Source of the DNA: Halomonas dongshanensis
Lineage (GTDB): Bacteria; Pseudomonadota; Gammaproteobacteria; Pseudomonadales; Halomonadaceae
Assembly: GCF_024790395.1 (NCBI RefSeq)
Contig: NZ_JAJISC010000004.1
Location: 1-64,000 of the forward strand
Direction: 5' to 3'
DNA: 64,000 nt
This document shows, in pieces, positions 46,399 through 55,983 of this stretch. Positions within the stretch are counted from its first letter, which is position 1. Each line of letters starts with the position of its first letter. The position numbers and the translations under genes are program-made. The notes under the pieces were generated by a model. That model searched no databases, had not been told where the DNA came from, and worked only from the letters and a program-made list of their open reading frames with translations.

Positions 46399-46713
46399 AT
46401 GGCCGACCAACGGCGTCGCACCTTTTTGCGCTATAGCGCACTGGGAATTGCCAGCCTTCCGCTCGGCATCGGCGTGCTTTCGTCTCGAGCTTTTGCCCAG
46501 ACGCTGCCACGCCTGGAGCCTAGCGCGCCCAACGCCCAGGCGCTCAACTATGTAGAAAGCGCCGCTGAGGCCAGTGACCATCCCGCCTTCAACCAAGGCG
46601 AGCGCTGCGATAACTGCCTGTTCTATAAAGATGCCAACGAAGGCTGTCAGCTGTTCCCGGAAAACAGCGTCGCGCCAGGCGGTTGGTGCCAGTCCTGGAC
46701 GGCCAGAGCGTAA
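46399..46713 (+). CDS. High-potential iron-sulfur protein (HiPIP)
   Basis: 104 residues from ATG 46399 (AAGGAG upstream). Tat-type signal (RRRTFLRYSALGIASLPLG) ending near AFAQ. Four cluster cysteines C70-x2-C73-x9-C83-x13-C97, with FYKDANEGCQLF and PGGWCQSW typical of the family. Periplasmic one-electron carrier with a 4Fe-4S cluster of high redox potential. The partner oxidoreductase is not in this window. Confidence 0.94.
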   Translation: MADQRRRTFLRYSALGIASLPLGIGVLSSRAFAQTLPRLEPSAPNAQALNYVESAAEASDHPAFNQGERCDNCLFYKDANEGCQLFPENSVAPGGWCQSWTARA

Positions 46714-46729
46714 ACAAGCCATAGCTTAC

Positions 46730-48301
46730 TCAGCTCGTCGGCCGCTCGTCGCTTGGGGCCGCGTCTAACGGCCACTGATAGCGACGCACTACGCGCTCCT
46801 CTTCGAGCGACAGCAAGTGCACGGGGAAGCCCCATAGCTGCTGTAGGTGGCGTATCACCGGATAGACCGTGCGCGCCAGCGGGCGACGCCCCTGCTGCAC
46901 GTGGTGCAGCGTCAGCGAGCGGTCGCCGCGAATGGCCGCTTCCACGACCTGAATGTTGGGCTCGCGGCTGGCCAGCGCATACTGCTGCGACAGCGCTTCG
47001 CGCACCCGGCGATAGCCCCGCTCGTCGTGAATCGCCGCCACTTCTATGCTCTCCTGCTGATCATCGTCCACGATCAAGAAGAGCTTGAGATCACGCATGA
47101 CCTTGGGCGAAAGAAACTGCTGAATGAAGGATTCATCCTTGAAATTGCGCATGGCGAACTCGAGCGTCTCCCGCCAAGGCGTGCCGGCGATATCGGGAAA
47201 CCACTCGCGATCCGCAGCGGTAGGGTCGGTGCAGATGCGCTTGATGTCGGTGAAGATGGCAAAGCCCAGCGCGTAGGGGTTGATGCCACTAAAGTGGGGG
47301 CTATCGAAGGCGGGCTGGTTGATGACCGCCGCATGAGACTGAAGAAATTCGAGGATCAGCCCCTCGTCGACCAAGCCATCGTCATAGAGCCGGTTCATCA
47401 GCGTGTAGTGCCAGAAGCACGCCCAGCCTTCGTTCATTACCTGGGTCTGGCGCTGAGGGTAGAAGTACTGCGCAAGCTTGCGCACGATGCGTACGATCTC
47501 GCGCTGCCAGGGTGCCAGTAGCGGCGCGTTCTTCTCGATGAAGTAGAGCAAATTCTCCTGCGGCTCGGCGGGGTAGCGTCCGCCGCTGTGTAGTCCCAGG
47601 GGGTCGTCGTCACTGTGCAGGCTGCCAGGCAGCGGGTTCGCTCCCGCGAGCGGCTCGGGGATGGTGCGCCAGAGCATGTTGACCTGGGCCTGGAGATACG
47701 CCTCGCGCTCTTCCTGGCGGCGCGCCTCCTCGTCGGCCGAGATCGGCGAGGGGCGCTTGTAGCGATCCACACCGTAGTTTTGCAGCGCATGGCACGCATC
47801 CAGTAGTTGCTCGACCGCCTGGGTACCATGGCGCTCTTCGCACTGAGCGATGTACTTTCGCGCGAACACCAGGTAATCGACGATCGATTCGGCATCCGTC
47901 CAGGTGCGAAACAGGTAGTTACCTTTGAAAAACGAGTTATGGCCATAGCAGGCGTGCGCCATGACCAACACCTGCATCATCAGGGTATTCTCCTCCATGA
48001 GGTAGGCGATGCAGGGGTTGGAGTTGATCACAAGCTCGTAAGCCAGGCCCATCTGGCCACGCCGGTAGGCTTGTTCAACGGCGAGAAACTGCTTACCGAA
48101 CGACCAGTGATGGTAGCCCACCGGCATACCTACGCTGGCGTAGGCATCCATCATCTGCTCGGTGGTGATCACCTCGATCTGGTTGGGGTAGGTATCTAGG
48201 CGGTACTCGTCGGCCAAACGCGCCAGCGCCTCATCGAAACGTGCAAGCGTCTCGAAGTTCCAGTCCGAGCCCGTGGCAATGGGAGTCGAGCGTAACGTCA
48301 T
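46730..48301 (-). CDS. SpoVR family protein (YcgB-like)
   Basis: 523 residues, the length of E. coli YcgB. Family motifs: YPNQIEVITTEQMMDAYASV, GMPVGYHHWSFGKQF, NPCIAYLMEENTLMMQVLVM, ACYGHNSFFKGNYLF, NEGWACFWHYTLMNRLYDDG and NPYALGFAIFTDIKRI. Conserved His/Glu residues resemble a metal-binding helical protein. Last of the PrkA-YeaH-SpoVR set, 18 bp after the YeaH-like gene. Exact biochemistry unknown. Confidence 0.95.
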   Translation of the reverse strand: MTLRSTPIATGSDWNFETLARFDEALARLADEYRLDTYPNQIEVITTEQMMDAYASVGMPVGYHHWSFGKQFLAVEQAYRRGQMGLAYELVINSNPCIAYLMEENTLMMQVLVMAHACYGHNSFFKGNYLFRTWTDAESIVDYLVFARKYIAQCEERHGTQAVEQLLDACHALQNYGVDRYKRPSPISADEEARRQEEREAYLQAQVNMLWRTIPEPLAGANPLPGSLHSDDDPLGLHSGGRYPAEPQENLLYFIEKNAPLLAPWQREIVRIVRKLAQYFYPQRQTQVMNEGWACFWHYTLMNRLYDDGLVDEGLILEFLQSHAAVINQPAFDSPHFSGINPYALGFAIFTDIKRICTDPTAADREWFPDIAGTPWRETLEFAMRNFKDESFIQQFLSPKVMRDLKLFLIVDDDQQESIEVAAIHDERGYRRVREALSQQYALASREPNIQVVEAAIRGDRSLTLHHVQQGRRPLARTVYPVIRHLQQLWGFPVHLLSLEEERVVRRYQWPLDAAPSDERPTS

Positions 48302-48319
48302 GATTCACCTCCGGCGCCG

Positions 48320-49609
48320 CTAGGGCGTGCTCAAACGACGCTTGAAGAGATCGCGAAACACCGGGTAGATGTCACCGGCCTCGACGATTTGGCGCATGGC
48401 GAACCGCTCGGCGAAAGCATCGGCCACCGTCGCGTACTCGTGCCAGAGCGACTGATGCTCATGGGGCGTGATCTCCACGTAGGCGAAGTACTGCAGATGG
48501 GGCATCAACTTCTTGACCAGCAGGTCGCGGCAGGTAGTGGAGTCGTCGTCCCAGTTGTCGCCGTCCGAGGCCTGGGCAACGTAGAGATTCCACTGCGCGG
48601 ACGGATAGCGCTTTTCGATGATGCCGTTGACCAGCGACAGCGCACTGGAGACGATGGTACCGCCGGTTTCACGCGAGTAGAAGAACTCCTCCTCGCTGAC
48701 CTCGCGCGCGGCCGTATGGTGGCGCACGAAGACCAGCTCGACCTTCTCGTAGTGGCGCTCTAAAAAGAGGTAGAGCAGCAGAAAGAAACGCTTGGCGATG
48801 TCCTTGTGGTTTTGGGTCATCGACCCCGACACGTCCATTACGCAGAACATTACCGCCTGGCTCGAGGGCTGGGGCTGGGCACTTAACTGGTGGTAGCGCA
48901 GGTCGTAGGTATCGATGAAGGGGATCGCCTCGATGCGCTTTTCCAGTCGCGCGATCTCCTCTTTGAGCTCGTTGATGCGCGCAGGGTTGCGCAGCACCGG
49001 GTCCTTGCGCTCTTCCGCCTCCAATGCGTCGAGGGCTTCGCGCAGTGCGCGCTTGATCGGCGCGCGCATGGCGATGCGCCGAGCGTAGGCTTCGCGCATC
49101 GAACGGCCGATGCTGATGCGCGAGGGCACGCCGTCGCGCGCAAGCCCTGCGCGCACCATCTTGATCTCTTCAAGCGACTTCAGCGGCTTGCGCTGCAAAT
49201 GCGGCAGCGCTAGGCCGTCGAAAACGAACTCGAGAAACTCCTCACGGCTTAGGGTAAAGGCGAACTCATCCGCTCCTTCCCCCTGGTTGGAGGCGCCCCC
49301 CTCGCCCGCGCCTTCGCCCCCACCGCCCTGCCCCGGTGGGCGACGAATGCGATCGCCCGCCAAATACTCGCGGTTGCCGGGCGACACCACCTGACGCGCC
49401 CCACCGGGGCCGTGCTGAAAGACCGGCTCGGAAATGTCCTTGGTAGGGATGGAGATCTTCTCGCCGCGCTCCATGTCGGTGATCGAGCGGCGGTTGACCG
49501 CCTCCTCGACGGAGCGCTTGATGTGTTTACGGTAACGTTCGAGAAAGCGCTGCCGATTGACAGCGCTTTTATGCTTGGCATTCGGACGTCGATCGATAAA
49601 GTAGGTCAT
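48320..49609 (-). CDS. YeaH/YhbH family (DUF444) protein
   Basis: 429 residues. N-terminal [20 protein letters not shown] and the Gly-rich acidic low-complexity stretch [24 protein letters not shown]-like domain with a MIDAS-type motif follows ([20 protein letters not shown]) and [20 protein letters not shown]. Works with the PrkA/YeaG kinase in enterobacterial stress and nitrogen starvation responses. AAGGAGG before the ATG. Confidence 0.95.
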   Translation of the reverse strand: MTYFIDRRPNAKHKSAVNRQRFLERYRKHIKRSVEEAVNRRSITDMERGEKISIPTKDISEPVFQHGPGGARQVVSPGNREYLAGDRIRRPPGQGGGGEGAGEGGASNQGEGADEFAFTLSREEFLEFVFDGLALPHLQRKPLKSLEEIKMVRAGLARDGVPSRISIGRSMREAYARRIAMRAPIKRALREALDALEAEERKDPVLRNPARINELKEEIARLEKRIEAIPFIDTYDLRYHQLSAQPQPSSQAVMFCVMDVSGSMTQNHKDIAKRFFLLLYLFLERHYEKVELVFVRHHTAAREVSEEEFFYSRETGGTIVSSALSLVNGIIEKRYPSAQWNLYVAQASDGDNWDDDSTTCRDLLVKKLMPHLQYFAYVEITPHEHQSLWHEYATVADAFAERFAMRQIVEAGDIYPVFRDLFKRRLSTP

Positions 49610-49717
49610 GCGACCTCCTTGATCCGAAAAGGCCGATCGGCTCGGCCTCGGTCAGTTGGCTTGGCTACCTGGCCAAGCCAACCTGCTCTGCTGCGAGTTG
49701 CTCTGCAGTCACTTACC

Positions 49718-51640
49718 CTACTGCGACTTGCGCACGCGCAGGTACCACTCGGAGAGCAGACGCACCTGCTTCTCGGTATAGCCGCGATCGACCATCCGAG
49801 CGACGAAGTCCTCGTGCTTTTTCTGATCCGACTTCGACGCCTTGGCGTTGAACGAGATGACCGGCAAGAGCTCTTCGGTGTTGGCGAACATCTTGTGTTC
49901 GATCACCCCTTTGAGCTTTTCATAGGACTGCCAGCTCGGGTTCATGCCGTTGTTCTGGGCGCGCGCGCGTAGCACGAAGTTGACCACCTCGTGGCGGAAA
50001 TCCTTGGGATTGGAGATGCCCGCCGGTTTTTCGATCTTCTCCAGCTCCTCGTTGAGCGACTGCCGATTCAAGAGCTCGCCGGTCTCAGGATCGCGATACT
50101 CCTGATCCTGAATCCAGAAGTCGGCATAGGTGACGTAGCGGTCGAAGATGTTCTGGCCATACTCGCTGTAGGATTCGAGGTAGGCGGTCTGAATCTCCTT
50201 GCCAATGAAGTCGACGTAGCGTGGGGCGAGGTACTCCTTGATGAAGCCAAGATAGCGATCGAACACCTCGGCAGGAAGCTGTTCGCGCTCCAGCGCCTGC
50301 TCGAGCACATACAGCAGATGCACGGGGTTGGCCGCCACTTCGGTGCTATCGAAGTTGAACACTTTGGAAAGAATCTTGAAGGCAAAGCGGGTGGAGAGTC
50401 CCTGCATCCCCTCGTCTACCCCCGCGTTGTCACGGTACTCCTGAATCGACTTGGCGCGCGGATCGGTGTCTTTGAGATTTTCTCCGTCATAGACGCGCAT
50501 CTTGGAGTAGATACTCGAGTTCTCCGGCACCTTGAGGCGTGAAAGCGCCGAAAACTGCGCCAGCATGCGTAGGGTGTCCGGCGCGCAGGGGGCCGCGTTG
50601 AGCGACGACTCCTCCAGCAGTTTCTGGTAGATCTTGATCTCTTCGGAGACGCGCAGGCAGTACGGCACCTTGACGATGTAGACGCGATCGAGAAACGCCT
50701 CGTTGTTACGATTGTTGCGAAACGCCTGCCACTCGCTCTCGTTGGAGTGGGCCAGAATCACGCCGTCGAAGGGAATGGCACCCATGCCTTCGGTGGGGTT
50801 GTAGTTACCCTCTTGCGTCGCGGTCAACAGCGGATGCAGCACCTTGATCGGCGCCTTGAACATCTCGACGAACTCCATCAAGCCCTGGTTGGCGCGGCAG
50901 AGTCCGCCGGAGAAGCTATAGGCGTCTGGGTCGTTTTGCGAGTAGAGCTCGAGCTGGCGAATATCGACCTTGCCCACCAGCGAGGAGATGTCTTGGTTGT
51001 TTTCATCGCCCGGCTCGGTTTTGGAGATGGCGATCTGGTTGAGCCGCGAGGGGTAGAGACGTACGACGCGAAAGCGGGAAATATCGCCGCCATACTCCTT
51101 GAGCCGTTTGGCCGCCCAGGGCGACATCACGCTGCGTAGATAGCGCCGGGGAATGCCGTACTCCTGCTCCAATAGCTCGCCATCCTCCTCCGGCGAAAAG
51201 AGCCCGAGGGGCGACTCGTAAACGGGCGAGTCCTTGATGGCGTAGAAAGGAATGCGCTCCATCAGAAGTTTCAAGCGCTCGGCCAGCGACGATTTACCAC
51301 CGCCGACAGGGCCAAGCAGATAAAGAATCTGTTTGCGCTCTTCAAGGCCCTGGGCGGCGTGGCGGAAGTAGGCGACGATCTGCTCGATCGCCTCCTCCAT
51401 ACCGTGAAACTCGGCGAAGCTTGGGTAGCGGCGGATGACTTTGTTGGAGAAGATGCGCGACAAGCGCGGGTCCTTGGCGGTATCGATCACCTCGGGCTCG
51501 CCAATGGCCTCGAGCATGCGCTCGGCGGCGCTAGCATAGCTCTTGGGATCGCGCTTACACAGCGCTAAGTACTCCTCGAGACTCATGTCTTCTTGTTGGA
51601 CGCGGGCGAAACGATCTTGAACGTGGTCAAAGATGCTCAT
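49718..51640 (-). CDS. PrkA/YeaG family AAA+ serine protein kinase
   Basis: 640 residues from ATG 51640 (AGGAGA upstream). The longer frame to 51670 lacks a site. AAA+ domain with Walker A LLGPVGGGKSSLAERLKLLM and the PrkA-type core (GLMEFVEMFKAPIKVLHPLL, VILAHSNESEWQAFRNNRNN). The C-terminal kinase-like domain is about 420-640. First gene of the module, probably transcribed with YeaH- and SpoVR-like genes, though a 108-bp gap follows it. Confidence 0.95.
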   Translation of the reverse strand: MSIFDHVQDRFARVQQEDMSLEEYLALCKRDPKSYASAAERMLEAIGEPEVIDTAKDPRLSRIFSNKVIRRYPSFAEFHGMEEAIEQIVAYFRHAAQGLEERKQILYLLGPVGGGKSSLAERLKLLMERIPFYAIKDSPVYESPLGLFSPEEDGELLEQEYGIPRRYLRSVMSPWAAKRLKEYGGDISRFRVVRLYPSRLNQIAISKTEPGDENNQDISSLVGKVDIRQLELYSQNDPDAYSFSGGLCRANQGLMEFVEMFKAPIKVLHPLLTATQEGNYNPTEGMGAIPFDGVILAHSNESEWQAFRNNRNNEAFLDRVYIVKVPYCLRVSEEIKIYQKLLEESSLNAAPCAPDTLRMLAQFSALSRLKVPENSSIYSKMRVYDGENLKDTDPRAKSIQEYRDNAGVDEGMQGLSTRFAFKILSKVFNFDSTEVAANPVHLLYVLEQALEREQLPAEVFDRYLGFIKEYLAPRYVDFIGKEIQTAYLESYSEYGQNIFDRYVTYADFWIQDQEYRDPETGELLNRQSLNEELEKIEKPAGISNPKDFRHEVVNFVLRARAQNNGMNPSWQSYEKLKGVIEHKMFANTEELLPVISFNAKASKSDQKKHEDFVARMVDRGYTEKQVRLLSEWYLRVRKSQ

Positions 51641-51904
51641 AGAACTCTCCTGTGGCCCATTGCCTGGCAACCACCGCCTACCCCAACATCCCCACGGTGC
51701 GCCAAAAAAGGTGTTGCTCTATCAGCGTAGTCAGCATTAGCAAAAAATGATGACAAACCTTCAACGCTAAATGGTCGATGGTCGATGCGCGATACTGGAA
51801 CCCAAGACCCGCCTTGTGTTCGAATGCGCAGTGATGTGAGGCCCCACGGCGACCGCTCTGGGTTGCCCTTTTAACGTTAGGTTGAAGCCAGGAGAAGTAA
51901 CCCT

Positions 51905-52429
51905 ATGCCGATTCGTCGTACGTTGATGACCGTTCTACTGCCGCTTGTCGCCGCCGCCGCAGCCGCTTCGACGGCTCAGGCCCAGCAGCAGGGTGCGTCG
52001 AACGCCGAGACGCAACGCTTCCAGGATTGGGAAGTGAGCTGCTCCGCCGAAGGCGGCCAGCAGCAAGGTGGCTGTATCATGCGCCAGATGATCAATAACC
52101 CGGATAGCAACGACCCCCTGATGAGTGCTGTCGTTGCCTACTCCCCTCAGGCACAGGCCTCGGTACTGGCCTTCATGTTGCCGCTGGGAGTGAACTTGGC
52201 ACCCGGCATGCAGCTTCAGGTAGATGGCAACGAGCCGGTCGGCTTCCCCTACCAATTCTGCATGGAACAAGGGTGCCGCGCCGATTTGCCCTTGGAGTCG
52301 AGCCTGCTTCAGCAACTGCGTAGCGGCAATAGCGCCACCGTCAGCGCCATCGCACCAGACGGCCAGCGCCTCGATCTGGACCTGTCACTGATGGGCTTTA
52401 CCAGCGCAAGCCAGCAGGTCATCCCATAA
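51905..52429 (+). CDS. Invasion-associated locus B (IalB) family protein
   Basis: 174 residues. Signal peptide (VLLPLVAAAAAASTAQA). IalB core: FQDWEVSCSAEGGQQQGGCI, then MRQMINNPDS, VLAFMLPLGVNLAPGMQLQV and FCMEQGCRADLPL, with cysteines that probably form disulfides. Periplasmic or envelope protein. The family is named for Bartonella invasion but is widespread in free-living marine bacteria, where its role is unknown. AGGAGAAG before the ATG and a terminator after. Confidence 0.9.
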   Translation: MPIRRTLMTVLLPLVAAAAAASTAQAQQQGASNAETQRFQDWEVSCSAEGGQQQGGCIMRQMINNPDSNDPLMSAVVAYSPQAQASVLAFMLPLGVNLAPGMQLQVDGNEPVGFPYQFCMEQGCRADLPLESSLLQQLRSGNSATVSAIAPDGQRLDLDLSLMGFTSASQQVIP

Positions 52430-52471
52430 GACTTGATATATAAGGCTAACGCTAGCCACCCATGTACTATC

Positions 52472-52503
52472 AAACCGCCAGCCCTTCGAGGCTGGCGGTT
52501 TTA
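52472..52503. terminator. Bidirectional terminator
   Basis: 12-bp stem AAACCGCCAGCC with GGCTGGCGGTTT, short loop, A-run before and T-run after. Serves the convergent IalB and threonine aldolase genes. Confidence 0.92.
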
Positions 52504-52533
52504 CGAGCGCAGGTAAAAACGCACTAGCGCATT

Positions 52534-53583
52534 TTAAAGCCGACTCATCGCCTCGCGAACATCGTCGAGGAGTTGGTCGAGCAGCTCGACGGTGGTGTTC
52601 CAGGCGCACACGAAACGCGCGCCGCCTGCACCGATGAAGGTGTAGAAGGTCCAGCCCTTGGCTTTCAAGGCCTCGATAGCCAGGGGCGGAAGCTCGACGA
52701 ACACGCTGTTGGCCTGGGTGGGAAACATCAGCGATACGCCCGGAAGCGCCTGCAGACCTTCGGAAAGATAGCGCGCCATGGCGTTGGCGTGCTCGGCGTT
52801 GGTGCGCCAGGCACCGCTTTCGAGTAGCCCAAGCCAGGGGGCGGATACGTAGCGCATCTTGGAAGCGAGCTGGCCCGCCTGCTTGCAGCGGTAAGAGAAG
52901 TCTTCGGCGAGCTCGCGATTGAAGAACAAAATCGCCTCGCCAAAGGCAAGCCCGTTCTTGGTGCCGGAGAAGCACAGCGCATCCACGCCCACCTGCCAGG
53001 TCAGCTCGGCCGGTGAGGCATTCAGGCTCACGCAGGCGTTGGCAAAGCGCGCGCCGTCCATGTGCAGGCGCAAGTCGTGCTTGTCGGCCATGGCGCGAAT
53101 GGCCATCAGCTCGTCGCGGGTGTAGACCGTGCCTACCTCGGTGGCCTGGGTCAGCGAGATCACCTTGGGCTTGGGGTAGTGAATGTCGCTACGCTTGGTG
53201 ACCAGCGCCTCGATGCCCTGAGGCGTGAGCTTGCCGTTCGCCCCTGGGGACGTGAGCAGCTTGGCGCCGTTGGAGAAGAACTCAGGTCCGCCACACTCAT
53301 CGGTCTCGATATGTGCCAGCTCATGACAGATGACGCTATGGTAGCTGCGCCCCATTGCCGAGAGCGCCAGGGAGTTGGCCGCGGTGCCATTGAAGACGAA
53401 AAAGACGTCACACTCGAAGTCGAACATCTGACGAAACCGGTCGGCCGCCATGGCGGTCCAGCGGTCGTTGCCGTAGGCGAGATCGTCGCAACGGTTGGCT
53501 TCGTTAAGATATTCCATCGCCTCCGGGCAGATGCCCGAGGTGTTGTCACTAGCGAGAAAACGCGGGGTACACTCCGAGGTCAT
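52534..53583 (-). CDS. ltaE: Low-specificity threonine aldolase / beta-eliminating lyase
   Basis: 349 residues from ATG 53583. Fold-type I PLP enzyme of the beta_elim_lyase family: ASDNTSGICPEAMEYLNEAN, FVFNGTAANSLALSAM, RLHMDGARFANACVSLN (Asp pairing the PLP pyridine) and the Schiff-base Lys209 in CFSGTKNGLAFGEA. Cleaves threonine/allo-threonine to glycine and acetaldehyde. The residue set is closer to the Pseudomonas-type enzyme than to E. coli LtaE, so the symbol is approximate. Confidence 0.9.
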   Translation of the reverse strand: MTSECTPRFLASDNTSGICPEAMEYLNEANRCDDLAYGNDRWTAMAADRFRQMFDFECDVFFVFNGTAANSLALSAMGRSYHSVICHELAHIETDECGGPEFFSNGAKLLTSPGANGKLTPQGIEALVTKRSDIHYPKPKVISLTQATEVGTVYTRDELMAIRAMADKHDLRLHMDGARFANACVSLNASPAELTWQVGVDALCFSGTKNGLAFGEAILFFNRELAEDFSYRCKQAGQLASKMRYVSAPWLGLLESGAWRTNAEHANAMARYLSEGLQALPGVSLMFPTQANSVFVELPPLAIEALKAKGWTFYTFIGAGGARFVCAWNTTVELLDQLLDDVREAMSRL

Positions 53584-53737
53584 GACGCGGGTCCTTATGC
53601 TGACGGTCTTGCGGGGTCGGCTGGGTGCCACCGCCCCTTAGGGCCCCCACTTTAGTACAAGGCGGGGGGCTCAGCAGTCTAGCGCCATTTAAACCCTTGC
53701 GTCACCGCAAAGTATCAACGCGCCTCGCACAGCGACC

Positions 53738-55762
53738 CTATAGCGCTGCCGCCAGTCGCGTGCCCTGGTCGATCGCCCGCTTGGCATCGAGCTCGCCCGC
53801 CTCATCGGCGCCGCCGATCACATGCACCCCACGTCCCTGGCTGCGAAGTGGCGCTATGAGCTCGCGCACCGACTCTTGGCCTGCGCACACCACGATCGTA
53901 TCCACCGCCAAGCAGGTCTCTTTATCGTCATGGCGGATGTGCAGGCCCTGTTCGTCGATCTTGAGGTATTCGCAGCCCGCGAGGGTTTTCACCCCACGCT
54001 GTTTGAGCGCGGCGCGGTGTACCCAGCCGGTGGTTTTGCCCAGCCCCTTACCGGGCTTCGACGCCTTGCGCTGGAGCATGACGATCTGGCGCGCAACCTG
54101 TGGCACCTCGGGTGGGGAAAGCCCACCACGTTCGGTGACGCCAAGATCGACCCCCCATTCACGGCACCAGGCATCGATGGAGAGACTCGGGTGGTCGCTA
54201 TGGGCGAGCAGCTCGGCAACGTCGAAGCCAATGCCGCCAGCGCCAATGATCGCCACGTTCACGCCTACCCGCTCGGGGTGCTCGATCGCCTCGGCGTAGC
54301 TCACTACACTTGGATGATCAGCCCCGGGCAGCGTCAGGGCACGCGGCGCTACTCCGGTGGCCAGAATCACATCGTCGAACTCGATGAGCTCATCAGCCCT
54401 CGCCTCGCTATTCAAGCGAACGTCGACGCCATACTTGGCGAGCATCACCTGGAAGTAGCGCAGGGTCTCGTTGAACTCCTCCTTACCGGGAATGCGCCGC
54501 GCGTAGTTGAACTGGCCACCCAGCGCCTCTCTTCTTTCGAAGAGCGTCACTTTATGCCCACGGCTGGCCGCCGTCACCGCCGCCGAGAGCCCCGCTGGCC
54601 CCCCACCGACTACGGCAATGCGCCGCACGCTGCGGGCAGGCTGAATGAGAAGCTCGGTTTCGTGACAGGCGCGCGGGTTGACCAGGCACGAGGTCAGCTT
54701 GCCCGCAAAGGTATGATCCAGACACGCCTGGTTACAGGCGATACAGGTGTTGATCTCTTCGGCCTTGCCTGCCTTGGCCTTGGCTACCCAGGCCGGATCG
54801 GCGAGAAAGGGCCGCGCCATGGAAACCATATCCGCGTGCCCCTCGGCCAGCACGCGCTCGGCGGTTTCCGGCATATTGATGCGGTTAGTGGTGATCAAGG
54901 GAATCGACAGCGCCGCACGCATGCGCCGAGTTACCTCGGTGAAGGCCGCCCGCGGCACGCTGGTGACGATGGTGGGCACTCGCGCTTCGTGCCAGCCGAT
55001 GCCGGTATTGACGATATCCGCCCCTGCTGACTCGACCGCCCGACCGAGGGCCACGATCTCCTCCCAGCTACTGCCCTCCTCCACCAGATCGATCATCGAC
55101 AGCCGGAAGATCACCACGAAGCGCTCGCCCACCGCCGCGCGAATACGCCGCACGATCTCCAAAGCAAAACGCGCGCGATTGTCGAAGCTTCCGCCCCATT
55201 CGTCGTCGCGCTGGTTGGTGCGCAGGCAGAGAAACTGATTGATCAGGTAGCCTTCGGAGCCCATGACCTCGACCCCGTCGTAGCCTGCCTGCTGCGCCAA
55301 GCGCGCGCAGCGCACATAGTCGTCGATTTGGCCCTCGACCTCCGCGCTCGACAGCGCCCGAGGCACGAAGGGGTTGATCGGCGCCTGTAGCGCCGACGGG
55401 GCAACGAGCGCCGGTGAATAGGCATAGCGCCCGGCGTGGAGAATCTGTAAGCAGATATGTCCGCCCTCGGCATGCACGGCTTCGACGACCTGGCGGTGTT
55501 CATCGAGATGAGCGTCATCGGTCAGCGCATGCGCGCCTTCGAACACCGCGCCTTCCGGGTTCGGCGCGATGCCTCCGGTCACGATCAAACTCACCCCTTG
55601 GCGAGCACGTTCGGCGTAGAAGGCGGCCAGGCGTGCGAAGCCATCGGGGGCTTCTTCTAGATTGGTGTGCATCGAGCCCATGAGTACGCGATTGGGCAGG
55701 GTCAAATGCCCTACCTGCAAAGGGCTAAAGATATGCGGGTAAGCGGCGTCACGGGGCATCAC
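53738..55762 (-). CDS. fadH: NADPH-dependent 2,4-dienoyl-CoA reductase
   Basis: 674 residues, full length. An Old Yellow Enzyme barrel (HIFSPLQVGHLTLPNRVLMG, GYDGVEVMGSEGYLINQFLC, EWGGSFDNRARFALEIVRRI). Then the 4Fe-4S cluster cysteines (CIACNQACLDHTFAGKLTSC) and FAD/NADPH domains (RRIAVVGGGPAGLSAAVTAA, NVAIIGAGGIGFDVAELLAH). Needed for beta-oxidation of unsaturated fatty acids with even-position double bonds. Confidence 0.96.
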   Translation of the reverse strand: MMPRDAAYPHIFSPLQVGHLTLPNRVLMGSMHTNLEEAPDGFARLAAFYAERARQGVSLIVTGGIAPNPEGAVFEGAHALTDDAHLDEHRQVVEAVHAEGGHICLQILHAGRYAYSPALVAPSALQAPINPFVPRALSSAEVEGQIDDYVRCARLAQQAGYDGVEVMGSEGYLINQFLCLRTNQRDDEWGGSFDNRARFALEIVRRIRAAVGERFVVIFRLSMIDLVEEGSSWEEIVALGRAVESAGADIVNTGIGWHEARVPTIVTSVPRAAFTEVTRRMRAALSIPLITTNRINMPETAERVLAEGHADMVSMARPFLADPAWVAKAKAGKAEEINTCIACNQACLDHTFAGKLTSCLVNPRACHETELLIQPARSVRRIAVVGGGPAGLSAAVTAASRGHKVTLFERREALGGQFNYARRIPGKEEFNETLRYFQVMLAKYGVDVRLNSEARADELIEFDDVILATGVAPRALTLPGADHPSVVSYAEAIEHPERVGVNVAIIGAGGIGFDVAELLAHSDHPSLSIDAWCREWGVDLGVTERGGLSPPEVPQVARQIVMLQRKASKPGKGLGKTTGWVHRAALKQRGVKTLAGCEYLKIDEQGLHIRHDDKETCLAVDTIVVCAGQESVRELIAPLRSQGRGVHVIGGADEAGELDAKRAIDQGTRLAAAL

Positions 55763-55983
55763 GGTCTCCGGTCATCGACAGGCACGTTGGTTGTTATTCG
55801 GTGGTTTCTTATTAGACAAGCGCATTCAAACAAGCGTATGACATCCTATCGATGGCGTACAGCGTCACGTGTGGCGTCAGCGGGTAGGACACGTCGATAG
55901 CTTCGAGGCCCCTTGCCGCAGGCGGTGTTTCAGGTCACATTAGCCGACGATAAATAACCGGCTAACAAACAAGGGTTTCCTGC

